64,000 nucleotides of DNA. Origin: Hyalella azteca (Eukaryota > Arthropoda > Malacostraca > Amphipoda > Hyalellidae). The notes under the pieces were generated by a model. That model made no database searches and was not told the origin of the DNA. It saw only the letters and a program-made list of their open reading frames with translations. The stretch is from NCBI RefSeq assembly GCF_000764305.2, contig NW_025933373.1, forward strand, positions 1-64,000. Direction: 5' to 3'. This document shows, piece by piece, positions 49,082 through 61,830 of this stretch. Position 1 is the first letter of the stretch; each line of letters begins with the position of its first letter. A program made the translations under genes and the position numbers.

Positions 49082-49640
49082 AATCGGATATATAATAATT
49101 TACGCTGCTGAGTTACCCATATTTATTTATACAATCGGATATATAATAATTTACGCTGCTGAGTTACCCATATTTATTTATACAATCGGATATATAATAA
49201 TTTACGCTGCTGAGTTACCCATATTTATTTATACAATCGGATATATAATAATTTACGCTGCTGAGTTACCCATATTTATTTATACAATCGGATATATAAT
49301 AATTTACGCTGCTGAGTTACCCATATTTATTTATACAATCGGATATATAATAATTTACGCTGCTGAGTTACCCATATTTATTTATACAATCGGATATATA
49401 ATAATTTACGCTGCTGAGTTACCCATATTTATTTATACAATCGGATATATAATAATTTACGCAGCTGAGTTACCCATATTTATTTATACAATCGGATATA
49501 TAATAATTTACGCAGCTGAGTTACCCATATTTATTTATACAATCCGATATATAATAATTTACGCAGCTGAGTTACCCATATTTATTTATACAATCCGATA
49601 TATAATAATTTACGCTGTTGAGTTACCCATATTTATTTTT
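49082..49640. repeat. 51-bp array, about 11 copies
   Basis: Unit begins AATCGGATATATAATAATTT. Copy A has a single diverged unit near 40105-40160. The long open frame across it exists only because 51 is a multiple of three. Confidence 0.95.
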
Positions 49641-49670
49641 CGACAATCGGGTATATAAGTCGAGACCAAC

Positions 49671-49780
49671 CTGCTTGTCGCCAATCATGCGCACGGCGCA
49701 GGGGAGGAAGGCTGTCGTCGCGAGCTGCGCCGACACATTCACTGCCGTGTTGTTCTCTATGCCTTCCCATGCACCCGCCT
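49671..49780 (-). CDS. dpr: Dpr Ig1 first-half exon, second copy (A')
   Basis: Same 110-nt exon as 40317-40426 with identical acceptor and donor. The protein is unchanged, with two synonymous differences (GGT/GGC and ATT/ATA). No further Dpr exons follow it before the copy-A exons 8 kb away, so it could only be used together with the downstream exons near 39 kb, or it is a redundant haplotype. Confidence 0.7.
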
Positions 49781-49804
49781 CTGTGGGGGCGTTGCGAAAG
49801 AAGT

Positions 49805-50170
49805 GATAATGTAGTAAACGTTCAAATAACATATTGTTAACAAACTTCTAGAAATTCAAAGACGGTTGAAAACGTTCATACTAACTGGTACGTTCGAATA
49901 ATATATTGGTAACAAATTTCTAGATATTTTAAGACGGTTGAAAACGTTAATACTTATCGGTACGTTCAACTAATATCTTGTTAAAAAAGTTCTAGATATT
50001 CATAGACGGTTGAAAACGTTCATACTTGTTGGTACGTTCAAATGATATCATGTTAAAAAAATCTAGATATTTAAAGACGGTTGAAAGCGTTCATGCTTGT
50101 TGGTAAGTTCAAATAATATCTTGTTAAAAAACGTTTAAAAATTAGAACACGGTTGAAAACGTTCATACTC
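49805..50170. repeat. 72-bp array, about five copies
   Basis: Units with GACGGTTGAAAACGTTCATA. Copy A has one to two units here plus the MITE. Confidence 0.9.
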
Positions 50171-50647
50171 GTGGGTTTAAAATGGTTCGAGGTTCATAAT
50201 TAAAATGTACGGGCGTTCGACTGTTTAGAATCAAACGTTACGATCATTATTGTAACGTCATCGTCTTCAACTAATAACAGAACTGAGGGAAAATTTTCTA
50301 ATTATATGCCTTTCGAGAATAATGTCTTATATTGATAGAAATATTATAGAATATTTTTTCATTAAATTGGTCATTTCACCCAGTTGATGAAACGCAGAGT
50401 AGAAATGGAGCTTTAATTTCATTTTAGGTGTTGAAAAATCACCAAATACTATCTTAATAATGATTTTGAATACAATTTTTACCTCAAAGACATTACAACA
50501 CCTGAAAAATTTGATAGGCCACTTAACGGTTGTTTATGGGGGTCATAAATCATTAATTTGGATAAATAATTAGTATTGCACTATTTTACTGGTATTTAGA
50601 GCCCTTTAGCTATTATCGACAATCTGGTGTAAATTGGGCTAATTTAT

Positions 50648-50985
50648 AAAAATACTGGCCAATATATTTGTATATCGGCCAATATAAATGTATATTGGCC
50701 AATATATTTGTATATTGGCCGATATCTATATATTGGCCAATAAATTTGTATATTGGCCAATATATTTGGATATTGGCCGATATATTTGTATATTGGCCAA
50801 TATATTTGCATATTGGCCGATATATATGTATATTGGCCAATATATTCGTATTTTGGCCAATATATTTGTATATTGGCCGATATATTCGTATATTGGCTAA
50901 TATATATGTATATTGGCCAATATATATGTGTATTGGCCAATATATTTGTACATTGGCCAATATATTCGTATATTGGCTTATCTAC
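50648..50985. repeat. 20-bp palindromic array, copy A' (~17 units)
   Basis: Same unit as 41265-41345, expanded fourfold. Each unit contains the palindrome TATATTGGCCAATATA. Confidence 0.95.
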
Positions 50986-51015
50986 AGAATCATTGTTGAG
51001 AGTACTGCCACTCAC

Positions 51016-51085
51016 CTGTGTATTGGCCGCTTGCTGGGCTGGCAAATAAAAAGATGGCGGCCAAGAAAGCCGATATTGTGGCCAT
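51016..51085 (-). CDS. dpr: Dpr signal-peptide exon, second copy (A')
   Basis: Near-identical to 41377-41446: same ATG, same hydrophobic core, same donor CACAG|GTGAGT. Ser replaces Asn in ANPASG. The stop-free extension upstream runs until the N at 51217, where the copy is cut. It may be a second haplotype or a duplicated alternative first exon; see the findings. Confidence 0.65.
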
Positions 51086-51217
51086 TTGGACTAAAAATTG
51101 CCGAATGGCAGGAGGCGTTTCTCCGGTGGCCGGCGATGTGGCGACCATAAATGAGCGCCCATTTTCAACTTTCCGTTGATTTTTACTGGCAATTTTTCCA
51201 TCTAAGCGATGATTCCN

Positions 51218-52030
51218 AAACTGCACTCTTAACCAGTATCACCGTAAATAAATTATGGTTCCCACACTAAAATGGATCACAGCATGGATATGGTATATCT
51301 TAAACCAGCTCATTGCTGGTTAATACCTTTCGCTGTTTTTCTATTGCTATCCGACTATTTTTAGTCCACTGTGTTTTCATTACTTGCCGAATTTTTTCTA
51401 TAATATCCGCCGCATTTTGACTGAAATCTTCTGTCTTTTCATTGCATTACTTATATCTTCCATGACTTTCTTCTTAGGTTTAAAGACCGTCTTATAAAAC
51501 CATATACCGCATTTTCATCTATATCTGTGTTTTTTTATTAATATATGCAGTGTTTTTATTAATATCTGCAATGTTTGTATCAATATCCACCATGTTTTCA
51601 GTACTATCATTCATGTTTTCAGTAATATATACCGTGTTTTCATTAAAATATGCCATGTTTTCATTATTAGATAACGTGTTTTCAGTAATATATACCGTGT
51701 TTAAGACGTACAAAGCTCACAGGTAAAATGTCAACCACAGTGTGGAAGGGTAAACTAATAGTATTTTTAGAGCATTTTTTTCATTTACGGAAAAAAGGCG
51801 CTATTGTGCTCGTCATGTCCGTCTGTCTGTCCGTCTGTCTGTCTGTCGATCTGTCCGTGACTTATCGTTTTCGTCGACGAGAAAATGAGCTCTCTGTCAC
51901 TCACTGCAGTGAGTGCAGAGTTATATTTTTTATCTTCATCGCTAATGGAACTTCCACCTATGCATTTTTCGTGCCAACAATAATAATAATTCTTAGACCA
52001 GAATAAGAAAACTCCTTGGGTCTATCGAAA
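51218..52030. repeat. Block B' (copy of 46610-47177)
   Basis: Begins after the N at 51217. Carries the reverse hairpin element at 51766-51931 and a different local number of GTGTTTTCATTA words. Confidence 0.85.
51766..51931 (-). mobile_element. Hairpin-bearing short repeat element, copy 4
   Basis: Reverse-oriented copy set in a T run. The matching block at about 47066-47085 is uninterrupted, giving a filled/empty pair. Confidence 0.7.
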
Positions 52031-52268
52031 ATACTCTACTGCACACATATTGTACTCTATTGCATACATACTGTACTCTATTGCATACATACTGTACTCT
52101 ACTGCACACATATTGTACTCTACTGCTCACTTACAGTACTCTATTGCACACATACTATACTCTATATCATTACATACTGTGCTCTATTGCATACATATTG
52201 TACTCTATTGCGCACATACTGTACTGCAAACACACTGCACTCTACTACTCTACTGCACACATACTGTA
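52031..52268. repeat. 21-bp array (block C')
   Basis: Joined directly to block B', while B and C are 1.6 kb apart. Same unit family as 48803-49080. Confidence 0.9.
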
Positions 52269-52274
52269 ACAGTA

Positions 52275-54870
52275 TAAGCAGCGTGTTTTTCTTTTACTCC
52301 TGAATGTGAATTACTGAAAAATCCCATCATCGCGTCTTTCATTTCGGGTGTTTGTAGCGCGTCATTGGGAAAAATGAGTGAGAATTCGTCCAAATAGCGA
52401 TGCACTTCAGATCTCGAGGGTCACCCAGTTCCGCCCGACAAAAAGGCGTCTCAGCGCTTCGTCCGTTCTGTGCTCGTGTTGCTGGTTGGAAAATGTGTTC
52501 TTTTTGGATAATTTGACCGGTTCATTTTTATCAGTGTGTTTGCAAGGCTTCTTTCTTTCTCGAATCTGAAAAAGTCGTACAAAAAACAATCAAAATTCTT
52601 TTCGGACTCGAAATATTTTTCGTTTCTATTTATTTACATTCATTTTTCTCATAAGAATCAGAGGAGAATTCTTAAACAAGCTGGAGTTAAAATATTCGGA
52701 TGATACATAATATCTATTCGTATACACATGATATGTATTGGCAGGATACATGATCTAACACGAATGAATAAAAAAATTCAGCCCAAATTATTTATAAATT
52801 TGCGATGAAACCGAATGCAAACATTAAATTAGCATACAATCGAATACTGTGCTCATATCCCATCTAAATCATTTGATGAAATTCAATATTGCTGACAAAT
52901 TTTTTTTTAAGTTCTGCAGAGATTTTTTCGTTTCGTATTTCGATCCACAAAAGAATAATTTATTTTCCCTGTATGAGACCTTACATTTAAAATCACAACG
53001 ATTTTAGAATCCCGCTGTTCCGAATCCCGTTATTCATGCAGTTCGCAATCAGAATATTAAAGATAATTGTTATTTATGCCTCTTACAAATGATCCGTTCA
53101 GACCCAAATTTGACATGAAATATAAAACACCCAGACCAGCGTTTCAAAATATCAGAAATAGATATGTGTCTATTCAAGCGAATGCGTATAAGCCATCTAC
53201 AAAACCCCTTTATTTATCTGTTGAACCAAGCTTCAAGCGCACTGACTTTTACGAACAAAAAATGTCATTTATAAGAAAATGGAAATTTGTACAGCATTTG
53301 TACGTCTTATATGTATAACCTTGAATCATGACCTAAAAGTTATAACCTTGAACCCATAACCTATTACTTACACTCATACCTATAACCTATATCTCAAAAC
53401 TATACCTTTACATGCTTTGAACCTATACCTAACCTATAACCTAATCGCTATAACCTTGATTCATATTTTAAAAGTGCAATGACCACACGTAATGTTTTTT
53501 CACTATATATCCGCATTCGTTGGGGCAAACGCACATATCAAACTTGTGCTCGTGCAGCTCGACAGGCAACCACGACATTAAATACGAGTGTTGGGAACCG
53601 CGTCACTCTTGTATTCACGGCTCGTGATCTCTGCTTGCATCTTGTTACCGGCAAACAGACAAGCACGTCTTGTTTTAACATCGTAAACTAGCGAAACTTT
53701 TATTTAGTAAAAATTGAACTTTTATTATACGCAGCGATTTCAGCGCAAGACCAACTTTAGCATTGAACGCTAACCGTTGGGCTGAAATAAAACAATTTTA
53801 AGTCACAGTTCTATGGTCATGACTATGGATTTTTTTATTCCTTTTGTGCCATGAAAATTGCGCCGAGCAACCCTACAAACGCAAATTTAACATTGCATTC
53901 TCTTTTTATGGACCTACATGCAAGTGCATGGTTTATTCAGACATTTCAGCATTACCTTCACTAACAGATACATTTTCATCACCTCCAATAAAACATGTGT
54001 TTCAATTATTAACATCTCTTTCACAGCGACTTCCATCAACTTCACTAACACGTACACTTTTATTAACTTCATTAACACCTTCCGTTCTATAATTTTCACA
54101 AACACCTACAATTCTATTTTTTGACTGACAAATAATTACGAACAAATTATTACACTTGAATTAATTCACTAACACATAAACTTTTAATGAATTCTTCGCT
54201 TCTCAGGTGCATATTAAACAATTAATATAAACTTACTACATACAAACTTTAAATCTATGTTAACAACAATTTTAATATTTTACGCAATGAATTAAGTAAA
54301 TTGTTAACATTTCAGCAGCGAATAAAAAGCAACACTGAGCGCTATTTTTGCCGACCGATTCTCTCCACAGCAAATGAATGGATCAGCGGACTATAAAATA
54401 TTCGCTCAGATTGAATTATGTGATGATCGGACTTCAATTTTTCTCACTTTTGAAGCATATTTTTCTCAGTGTCCCCCTCAGTAGTAAATAGAATATTTCA
54501 TTTATTTTTTCCAATTGAATTGAAAATTTTATATGGTCAATTATTTCGTTATTGACCTCTGCATGCACTGCAAATCCATCAATGAAATTAATCATGCTGA
54601 ACTTTTAGGCTCGGTTTTCAGCTACTTCAGTTAAATCAAAAGCGAAATGAGAGGCTGGGTTTTAAATAATCCTTTAATTAATTTCAGCATCAGCCCGATA
54701 GCTCGGCCAATCCCCGTTCGAAAAGAGCTCGGTAGTTTCAAATATTTTAGTAATTCAAGCTCTGAAAGAGTTTCGCCTTCCTATTCAAAGTAAGGCCGGA
54801 CTTTCGAAACATTTCAGATGTTTAATTAACAGAAACTAATGTATGCCTCGATGTTTAATTGGAAATGGCC
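52275..54870. other. No gene recognised
   Basis: Simple TATAACCT words at 53330-53460 and CATTAACA words at 53930-54120. An open frame at 53067-53318 has no family features. Confidence 0.5.
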
Positions 54871-54879
54871 ATTTGACCC

Positions 54880-55225
54880 TCCCTCTCCCTGATAGAAATT
54901 ACCCTTTGATCCTCATTCTCATTTCCCCTGGAAATTTCCCATTGACACTCCCTCTTCCTTTAGAAATTACCTCATGACCCTTCACCTTACCTCAGAATTA
55001 TTTTTGACCATCCTTCTTTCATTGGAATTTATCTTCTGACTTTCCTTCTTCCCTAAAAATTGTCATAGTACCTCCCCTGCCCCTTGGAAACTTCCCCCAA
55101 GACTTTCAACCTTCTGCATAAAAACAACCCTGAGATTCTCCCTATCTCCGTAAAATTACCCCAGGACCTGAAATTACTCTAGTAATATTACCCCTTTTCC
55201 CCGGAAATTATTCTTTGACCTACCC
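54880..55225. repeat. Degenerate pyrimidine-rich array
   Basis: Diverged ~30-60-bp words such as CCTGGAAATT and TGACCCTCC. Confidence 0.55.
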
Positions 55226-55229
55226 CTCC

Positions 55230-56700
55230 CTTGCTTTCTAAAGCCTGGAGCTGTAAAGCAATAAACGATGCTGATGACTGGCAAGGCATTTGTATTACAG
55301 TTTGATGAAAGCCTCGTTTGATGAAGGCTAGGGACAGATAAGTTCTATTGGGCCCCGGCATTGCTTTGCGAATTCCAATAACGCTTCTCTCGGCGCAGGA
55401 GTTTGGAAAGGTTTAATGGTTATTGCGTTGAGAGCGATTATTCAGCGATTACTGGTTAAATATTTCGAAAGTCAGTGGTACTGGTTAGTGGCTGCGATTA
55501 ATAATTATACTGGTTTGTGGTTGACATTGTTAATCATAGTGCTTAGTGCTTGCGATGTAAAGTAGCACTGATTAACGGGTTGATTAGAAACAAATTAAAA
55601 TATTTAATTCTAAAAGACCGCGAAGAAAAGCGTCAAGTCTGTCACAGGAAATGTGCGTGACTCATGCCGCAATACTCAAACATTTTAAACATTAGAAAAA
55701 CTTACAATTCAAAATACTACCGCTGAAAGTGAATTATGAGCTACTTCTTGATAATTTATTATTCATGCCTGAATTTCAAACATTAACCGTCAGCATTATT
55801 TCTCAAGCCAGTCAATTCTCAATGCTACGCTATTTTATAATTCACATTTCCACATTACACCATTGGACTACCAAAGATATTCCCCTTTTTGTATTGCAAT
55901 CAGGCATAAAACGTTAATTTCAGGCCTTTTTTACTCAATGGATATTTAACGGTGACCTTAACCTTAATCATTATGGTCATTCTAACGAATATTAGTCAGC
56001 AGTTGAATCTATTTCGTATTTTTGCCCGTACAAGTAGCACTTTACTTACTCGCACTCATCAGCAGTCACTTATTCATTCATCGACTTACGAATGAATACA
56101 CGTCGGAACATTTTTCTTCGATGACTCTGTGATTAACTTATATCTCTGATGAGTAGAGTTTTGGTGAATTAATTATGTGGGTTGTTACGATTATTATTCC
56201 AGGAAATGATTATCGGCGAATAAGTGATAATTGCTGATCTATTTACGAACAGCCCAAGAAAGCTAACTTTCCAGCAAATAATTGCATTGTAAAGAATTCT
56301 GACCAGGTTGAAGAATCTTACAGCTTTCCATAGAATTTAAATGTAAAAATATAAGCTCAAATGAGGAAAACGATTACCTGTAATTAAGATTTATACAAAA
56401 TATTCATGAGACTCTAAATTTGTATTATGCACCACGAACCTGGTACAATCCGTCAAAAATCAAGTTTTGAATCTCGCCGGCAAATCGGAGATTTATGAGA
56501 TCCATGTTGTTCAAATATTTCGGTGACCAAAAATTTTATAAACCCAATCAGATCAGTTCGGTAATTCGTCTAGAACAGCAATTAAAGTCATTAAAATCCT
56601 CGATTATAAGCAAATATCGCCAGCTGGGATGGAGTTAAGTGCTCGGATTAATTAACGAATTTTTTAATCCGTATGGGGAGAGGAGCGAGTTGCTGACGCA
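55230..56700. other. No gene seen
   Basis: AT-rich unique sequence. Confidence 0.55.
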
Positions 56701-56717
56701 TGATGTGGAAAATATGA

Positions 56718-56935
56718 AGATTGTAGGTATGTAGGTAGGATTGTAGGATTGTAGGACTGTAGGATTGTAGGATTGATTATAGGATTGTGGGATTGTAGGA
56801 TTGTAGGATTGATTGTAGGATTGTGGGATTGTAGGATTGTAGGATTGTGGGATTGTGGGATTGTAGGATTGTAGGATTGTAGGATTGTAGGATTGATTGT
56901 AGGATTGTAGGTATTGTAGGTATGTAGGTATTGAT
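56718..56935. repeat. 8-bp ATTGTAGG array
   Basis: Mostly ATTGTAGG with occasional GATT insertions. Confidence 0.95.
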
Positions 56936-57008
56936 GTGGAAAATATGTACTAAACAGGAGATATTTAATATATCCTTTTTAGGAGATAAACTCTTTTACA
57001 TTTTCTCT

Positions 57009-57180
57009 GATGATCACATCAAAGTTTTATGAATTCTAAGACGTCTAGCACCCCTGAATTAGTGAAGAAGAATTTGTTCATCAGATATTCTCGGATATAT
57101 GATGAACAAAATCTTATTCGCTTATTATGGGGTGCTAGACGTCTTAAAATACACAAAACTTTGACGTGGTCATCAAAGCA
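57009..57180. repeat. Near-loopless 83-bp-arm inverted repeat
   Basis: Arms of about 83 bp, around 84 percent complementary by eye, meeting near 57092. Identical cores include AAGACGTCTAGCACCCC. It may be a fold-back MITE or a hairpin RNA source. Confidence 0.8.
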
Positions 57181-57184
57181 AATG

Positions 57185-57920
57185 CAAATTTCAATATTAT
57201 TTTTAGAGCAATCGTGAAAAAGTAAAAAATACAATTATGAATGATGAGTGATGTTAAATCTTTAGTTGATGTATGATAATTATTTCATGATGAGAAAAGC
57301 AAGGTATGACTTAGAAAATATGCAAATAGAATAATCAATTCTTTAATTTAAATAAATACTCCATGATTTCTCACGCCTTGATAGCAGCAATACATTGAAA
57401 TACGATTTCCAGGATCATAAGTTTGCAAAAATCGCAAGATCAAACTAATAAAATGGGAGGAAAGCGAAAAAATACGCACTATTCTCGAATACCAGCACCA
57501 TAATTAGTTTATGACTCGAAGATAACTTATGTTTAAACTGTAGCACATCGAATGCATCACTGTGATACGTAACATTTATCAGCCAGTACGAAGCCTATAA
57601 TAAATTATACCCAGCCTGTAAATACCCAGGAAGCCTTCACCCACGGAGCTAGAAAATAAATATTTACGCTGAAATTTGACTTGGATTAAGGCTGTATGAA
57701 AGAAGCGTTTAAATTAGGCTATAAATGAAACGCTGAAATTCGACTATAAAAAAATTGAAATTTATCTATGGAAGCAACGTTGAAATTAGCCCATGAACGA
57801 CGTACTGTGGAGGCCGCGGCGCTGCAAGAAGTTTGCTCATTAAAACAAAGCCTCGGTAATGACAAGCCGACGACGCGTCAAGCGGCAAACTTCCTTTCTG
57901 ATGTGTCATCTCATAGCGGG
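57185..57920. other. No gene seen
   Basis: AT-rich, apart from a short GC-rich patch at 57800-57890. Confidence 0.5.
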
Positions 57921-57924
57921 GTGA

Positions 57925-58735
57925 TGATGTGATGATATTGTGATGATATTGTGGTGATTATGTGATGATATTGTGGTGATAATGTGATGATATTGTGGTG
58001 ATGTGATGATATTGTGGTGATGTGATGATATTGTGGTGAAGTTGTGATGATGATGCAGTGATATTGTGATGATATTGTGGTGATATTTTGGTGATGATGT
58101 GATGGTATTGTGATGATAATGTAATGATGATGTGATGATATGGCGACGATAGTGTGACGATAATGTGACGATGATGTAATGATATTGGGACGATATTGTG
58201 ATGATATTGTGGTGATGTGATGATATTGTGATGATGATGTGGTGATATTGTGGTGATATTGTGGTGATGATGTGATGATGATGTGATGATATTGTAATGA
58301 TATTGTGATGATGATGTGGTGATATTGTGGTGATATTGTGATGATATTGTGGTGATGATGTGGTGATATTGTGGTGATATTGTGATGATGATGTGGTGAT
58401 ATTGTGATGATGGTGTGATGATGATGTGATGATGATGTGGTGACATTGTGATGATGATGTGATGATATTGTGATGATGGTGTGATGATGATGTGATGATA
58501 TTGTGATGATGGTGTGATGATGATGTGATGATATTGTGATGATATTAAGATGATGATGTGATATTTTGATGATGATGTGGTGATATTGTGATGATATTAT
58601 GGTGATGATGTGATGATATTGTGATGATGATGTGATGATATTGTGATGATGATGTGATGCTATTGTGATGATGATGTGATGATATTGTGATGATATTAAG
58701 ATGATGATGTGATGATATTGCGGCGATATTGTGAC
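57925..58735. repeat. GTGATGATATT-type microsatellite
   Basis: About 800 bp of TGATGA and TGATATTG words. Purine/GT-rich strand bias. Confidence 0.95.
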
Positions 58736-58884
58736 AGCATTGTGATCATAGTGTGACGTTTATGCCTGTGTGATGTGGCGATATATTGTAAACTAACTCC
58801 CCTTTTTAAGAGCGGTTCCAGCCGCCAGGATTTGGGAAAAAGCCAGCACAACGAGCAATGCTCATTGACTCACATCCTTGCCAT

Positions 58885-59065
58885 TTAAGTCACCTAAGTC
58901 ACCAGAGTCACCTGAGTCACATGAGTCACCTGAGTCACCTGAGTCACCTGAGTCACCTGAGTCACATGAGTCACCTGAGTCACATGAGTCACCTGAGTCA
59001 CCTGAGTCACCTGAATCACCTGAGTCACCTGAGTCACCTGAGTCATTTGAGTCACCCGAGTCACG
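58885..59065. repeat. 9-bp CACCTGAGT array, about 19 copies
   Basis: Each junction makes CACCTG and TGAGTCA. Confidence 0.95.
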
Positions 59066-59069
59066 TCCC

Positions 59070-60775
59070 GTGTAATCCCTTCGCCCAATAAGGCCCGGTT
59101 GCTGCAGTGTTTTTATGCTATCAATTGACCGTCCACTCAGAAAAGTTAATGGGTTATAATGTCCAAACAGTAGCACACTTTTTTACCTACAGCACGTGTA
59201 GAGGACGGAAGTAGCACTGATACGCCGACCCTCACAAAGGACTATTTGGGCAAATTCTGGAGCCACCGTAACCTGTCATATATTAAACCTGGGCCTAAAT
59301 TTATATATAATTTTCGTATATTTTAATATATGAATGGCAGTCTCTACGTATACCTTTGTTTGCTCCCATTATCCCGGGAGGATAATGAATATCGCTTAAA
59401 ATCAAATTCTTAATTATTCATCATGTATTCAACAAGCATTTTCCTTTTTTATCGCCTTGGTATAACAAAGCTGAACTTAGTGAAGGAGAATATTATGCAT
59501 GTAGGTTTTATTATATTTCTTATTTATGTTAAACAGTTTTATTAATTTCCAAGTAAAATATAACGAAGTTATCGATTTATATCAAATTTCGTTCGAATTT
59601 GAAAGGGTGAGGGTGACTTTCTTCCCACTGGGACAACAGTAAAATAATATTGTCATTTAATAGTAAAATGACTGACGGTATACATTAATTTACTCTTTTG
59701 ATAAAGATACCATAGTAAAAAAACTCAGCTGCGACAACATTAAAATTTTTTCACAAATTTTATTTTGAGGCATTCTACCCCCTTTATTTACATACGAGGA
59801 CATCGGTAAATAGAAATAACATGCAACGAAGGGGCGCTAAAATTTTCTTGTTAACCACTATTTATTTATTAACCACCAACCACCACCAAATCCATAACAC
59901 CACGCTCTCATCCGTTATTTTAGACGAGGAGTGATAAAAATTTGAAGAATATCCTCTGGTGAAGCCTGAAAATTTCCGTTCAATTAAAATTGTATTCCTT
60001 TACGCATTTAATTTAACCATTTTAACTAGAAATTATTCATGGGTGGTTCTGAGATAGAATCGTTATCACACAACACAGCGCCAAACATGTCAAGTAATAT
60101 AAATGTAGGTGAATGTAGCAGCACAATAATTAATTAACTTCTAATAATAAAACTAATTTGCTCAGAAATTAGTCGTCAATAGCTTTTCGATTCAAAACAC
60201 AGCCAAAAAAGGAAATTTTGAGTTTCAACGAATGCAAGTATCCTAAAATAATTCCAAGGTTTCACGAATTATTTTGTATCCAATTTTGTGTCGTACCAAA
60301 GTTCAGCTGCTAAACTTGACAGTTAGAACTTAGTATGAACTTGATTCCGAGTTGAGCATCGAGAAAAATTTGTCACAATTACCGTCATCACATTTTTCAA
60401 TGCTTGCTTAAAACGTAAAATGTGCAATATTCTACAAATTATGTTATCTTCTCTGTTACAAGAAAGATTTTTTACCACTAAAGATTGATGACAAAATGCA
60501 TCTAAAATATTTCATTTCGTGAAAACTCAAAGTCACCGAGCATCACTGTCCCATTATAATATTATAATAATGACACTGTCAGTATACATATCATCACTGT
60601 CGACTAACGGCCAATGTTTTTCAGCACGGAAATCATAATCATCATTATAGAAATATTTAAATTACATTAAACTTTTGAATTTTCTAAATGATCCAATTGG
60701 CCGCACTATAGGCTTGTTCAGACCCACGCTTCCGTCCACATCTATTTATCCTCGCGAAATTCTGCAAAGTTCTCG
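59070..60775. other. No gene seen
   Basis: 59203-59260 resembles the fold-back family end; otherwise AT-rich. Confidence 0.5.
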
Positions 60776-60779
60776 AATG

Positions 60780-61015
60780 TCTTCAATCCAGACGGGATAT
60801 ATCAAACTGTGAAACATTCTGCGTCTGCCAATCCCTTTTGTTCTGCCAATCCCTTTTGATCCGAAAAACATTCCGGGCCTTCCATGTTCTTCAAACCCCT
60901 TCCCATCCGCAAAATATTCCGCGTCTGTGTTGTTCTGCCAATCCCTTACCAACCGCAAAACATTCCGCAACTTCGATGTTCCTCAAATCCCTTCCCATCC
61001 GCAAAAAATTCTGCG
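60780..61015. repeat. ~39-bp array, about six copies
   Basis: Units with CAATCCCTT and CCGCAAAACATTCCG. Confidence 0.85.
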
Positions 61016-61569
61016 TCTGTGTTATTTTTATTTATCTCGCAATGCTTAACATTAAAAACGGCTAAGCTTTCGAAACAATCTTCCATCAGAGGTTTACATT
61101 TCGTAAAGATCGAGGACTCAGATCGTTCACGTCTCATGTACGATAATTGTTAAGAAATTTTCATATCATCTATGAAATTCACGGCATAAATAATGAGACA
61201 GTATTCGTGTTCCGAATAGGCTTTCGGGATGTTAACAGAGCTCGCTTAATGAACGTATGAGCTTTTCCTCTTCACTTAAACTTGAAGGCTGAAACGATAA
61301 CAGCACGATCGTAAACTTTGTGTGGAGTTGTTGGTAACGAGCTTCTCTCGAACCATTATTATGTACCTGCGGAAAATATTATGTAGGATAGTAGCACGAC
61401 TTGTCGGTATGCATTTTTATCCTCGTACATTTTTTAGCCTACTTGTGTTTTACTATCTGTGTTTTCAGTGGCGACGCTTATACAAACATAACAAAATGTA
61501 AGCAAAGAAAATCATTATATATATACAGGTAAACAAATTTCACATCAACGTTTTTAGACATGATTAACC

Positions 61570-61830
61570 AGGCAAAAAGTAAGTTTCAGAAAGTAAATTT
61601 ACCAATGCACAAGGTAATTTTCTTCATTCGATAACTTGCCTTACCTTATATTACCTTATCTTTTCAAAAGGAAAATTTCAAATGCACTAGGTAAGTTTTT
61701 TTTCATTCAAAACTTGCCTTACCTTACATTACCTTATCTTTTCACGAGGAAAGTTTCAAATGCACTAGGTAAGTATTTTTTCATTCGAAACCTGCCTTAC
61801 TTTCCCTTTTCACAAGACAAGTTTCGCATG
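61570..61830. repeat. ~77-bp array, three copies
   Basis: Units with ACTTGCCTTACCTTA and TTTCAAATGCACTAGGTAAG. Confidence 0.9.

Noticed and set aside
48816..49658. 280-codon open frame with a 17-residue repeat
   Set aside because: The 51-bp unit is divisible by three and happens to lack stops; it crosses an assembly N and has no start context, domain or splice logic.
49081..51217. Exon-pair duplication as a proven alternative-splicing cassette
   Set aside because: Single Ns at both ends and matching B'/C' copies make a leftover haplotype at least as likely.
58862..59176. SGD-repeat protein and its mirror frames
   Set aside because: The 9-bp array is open in several frames on both strands.
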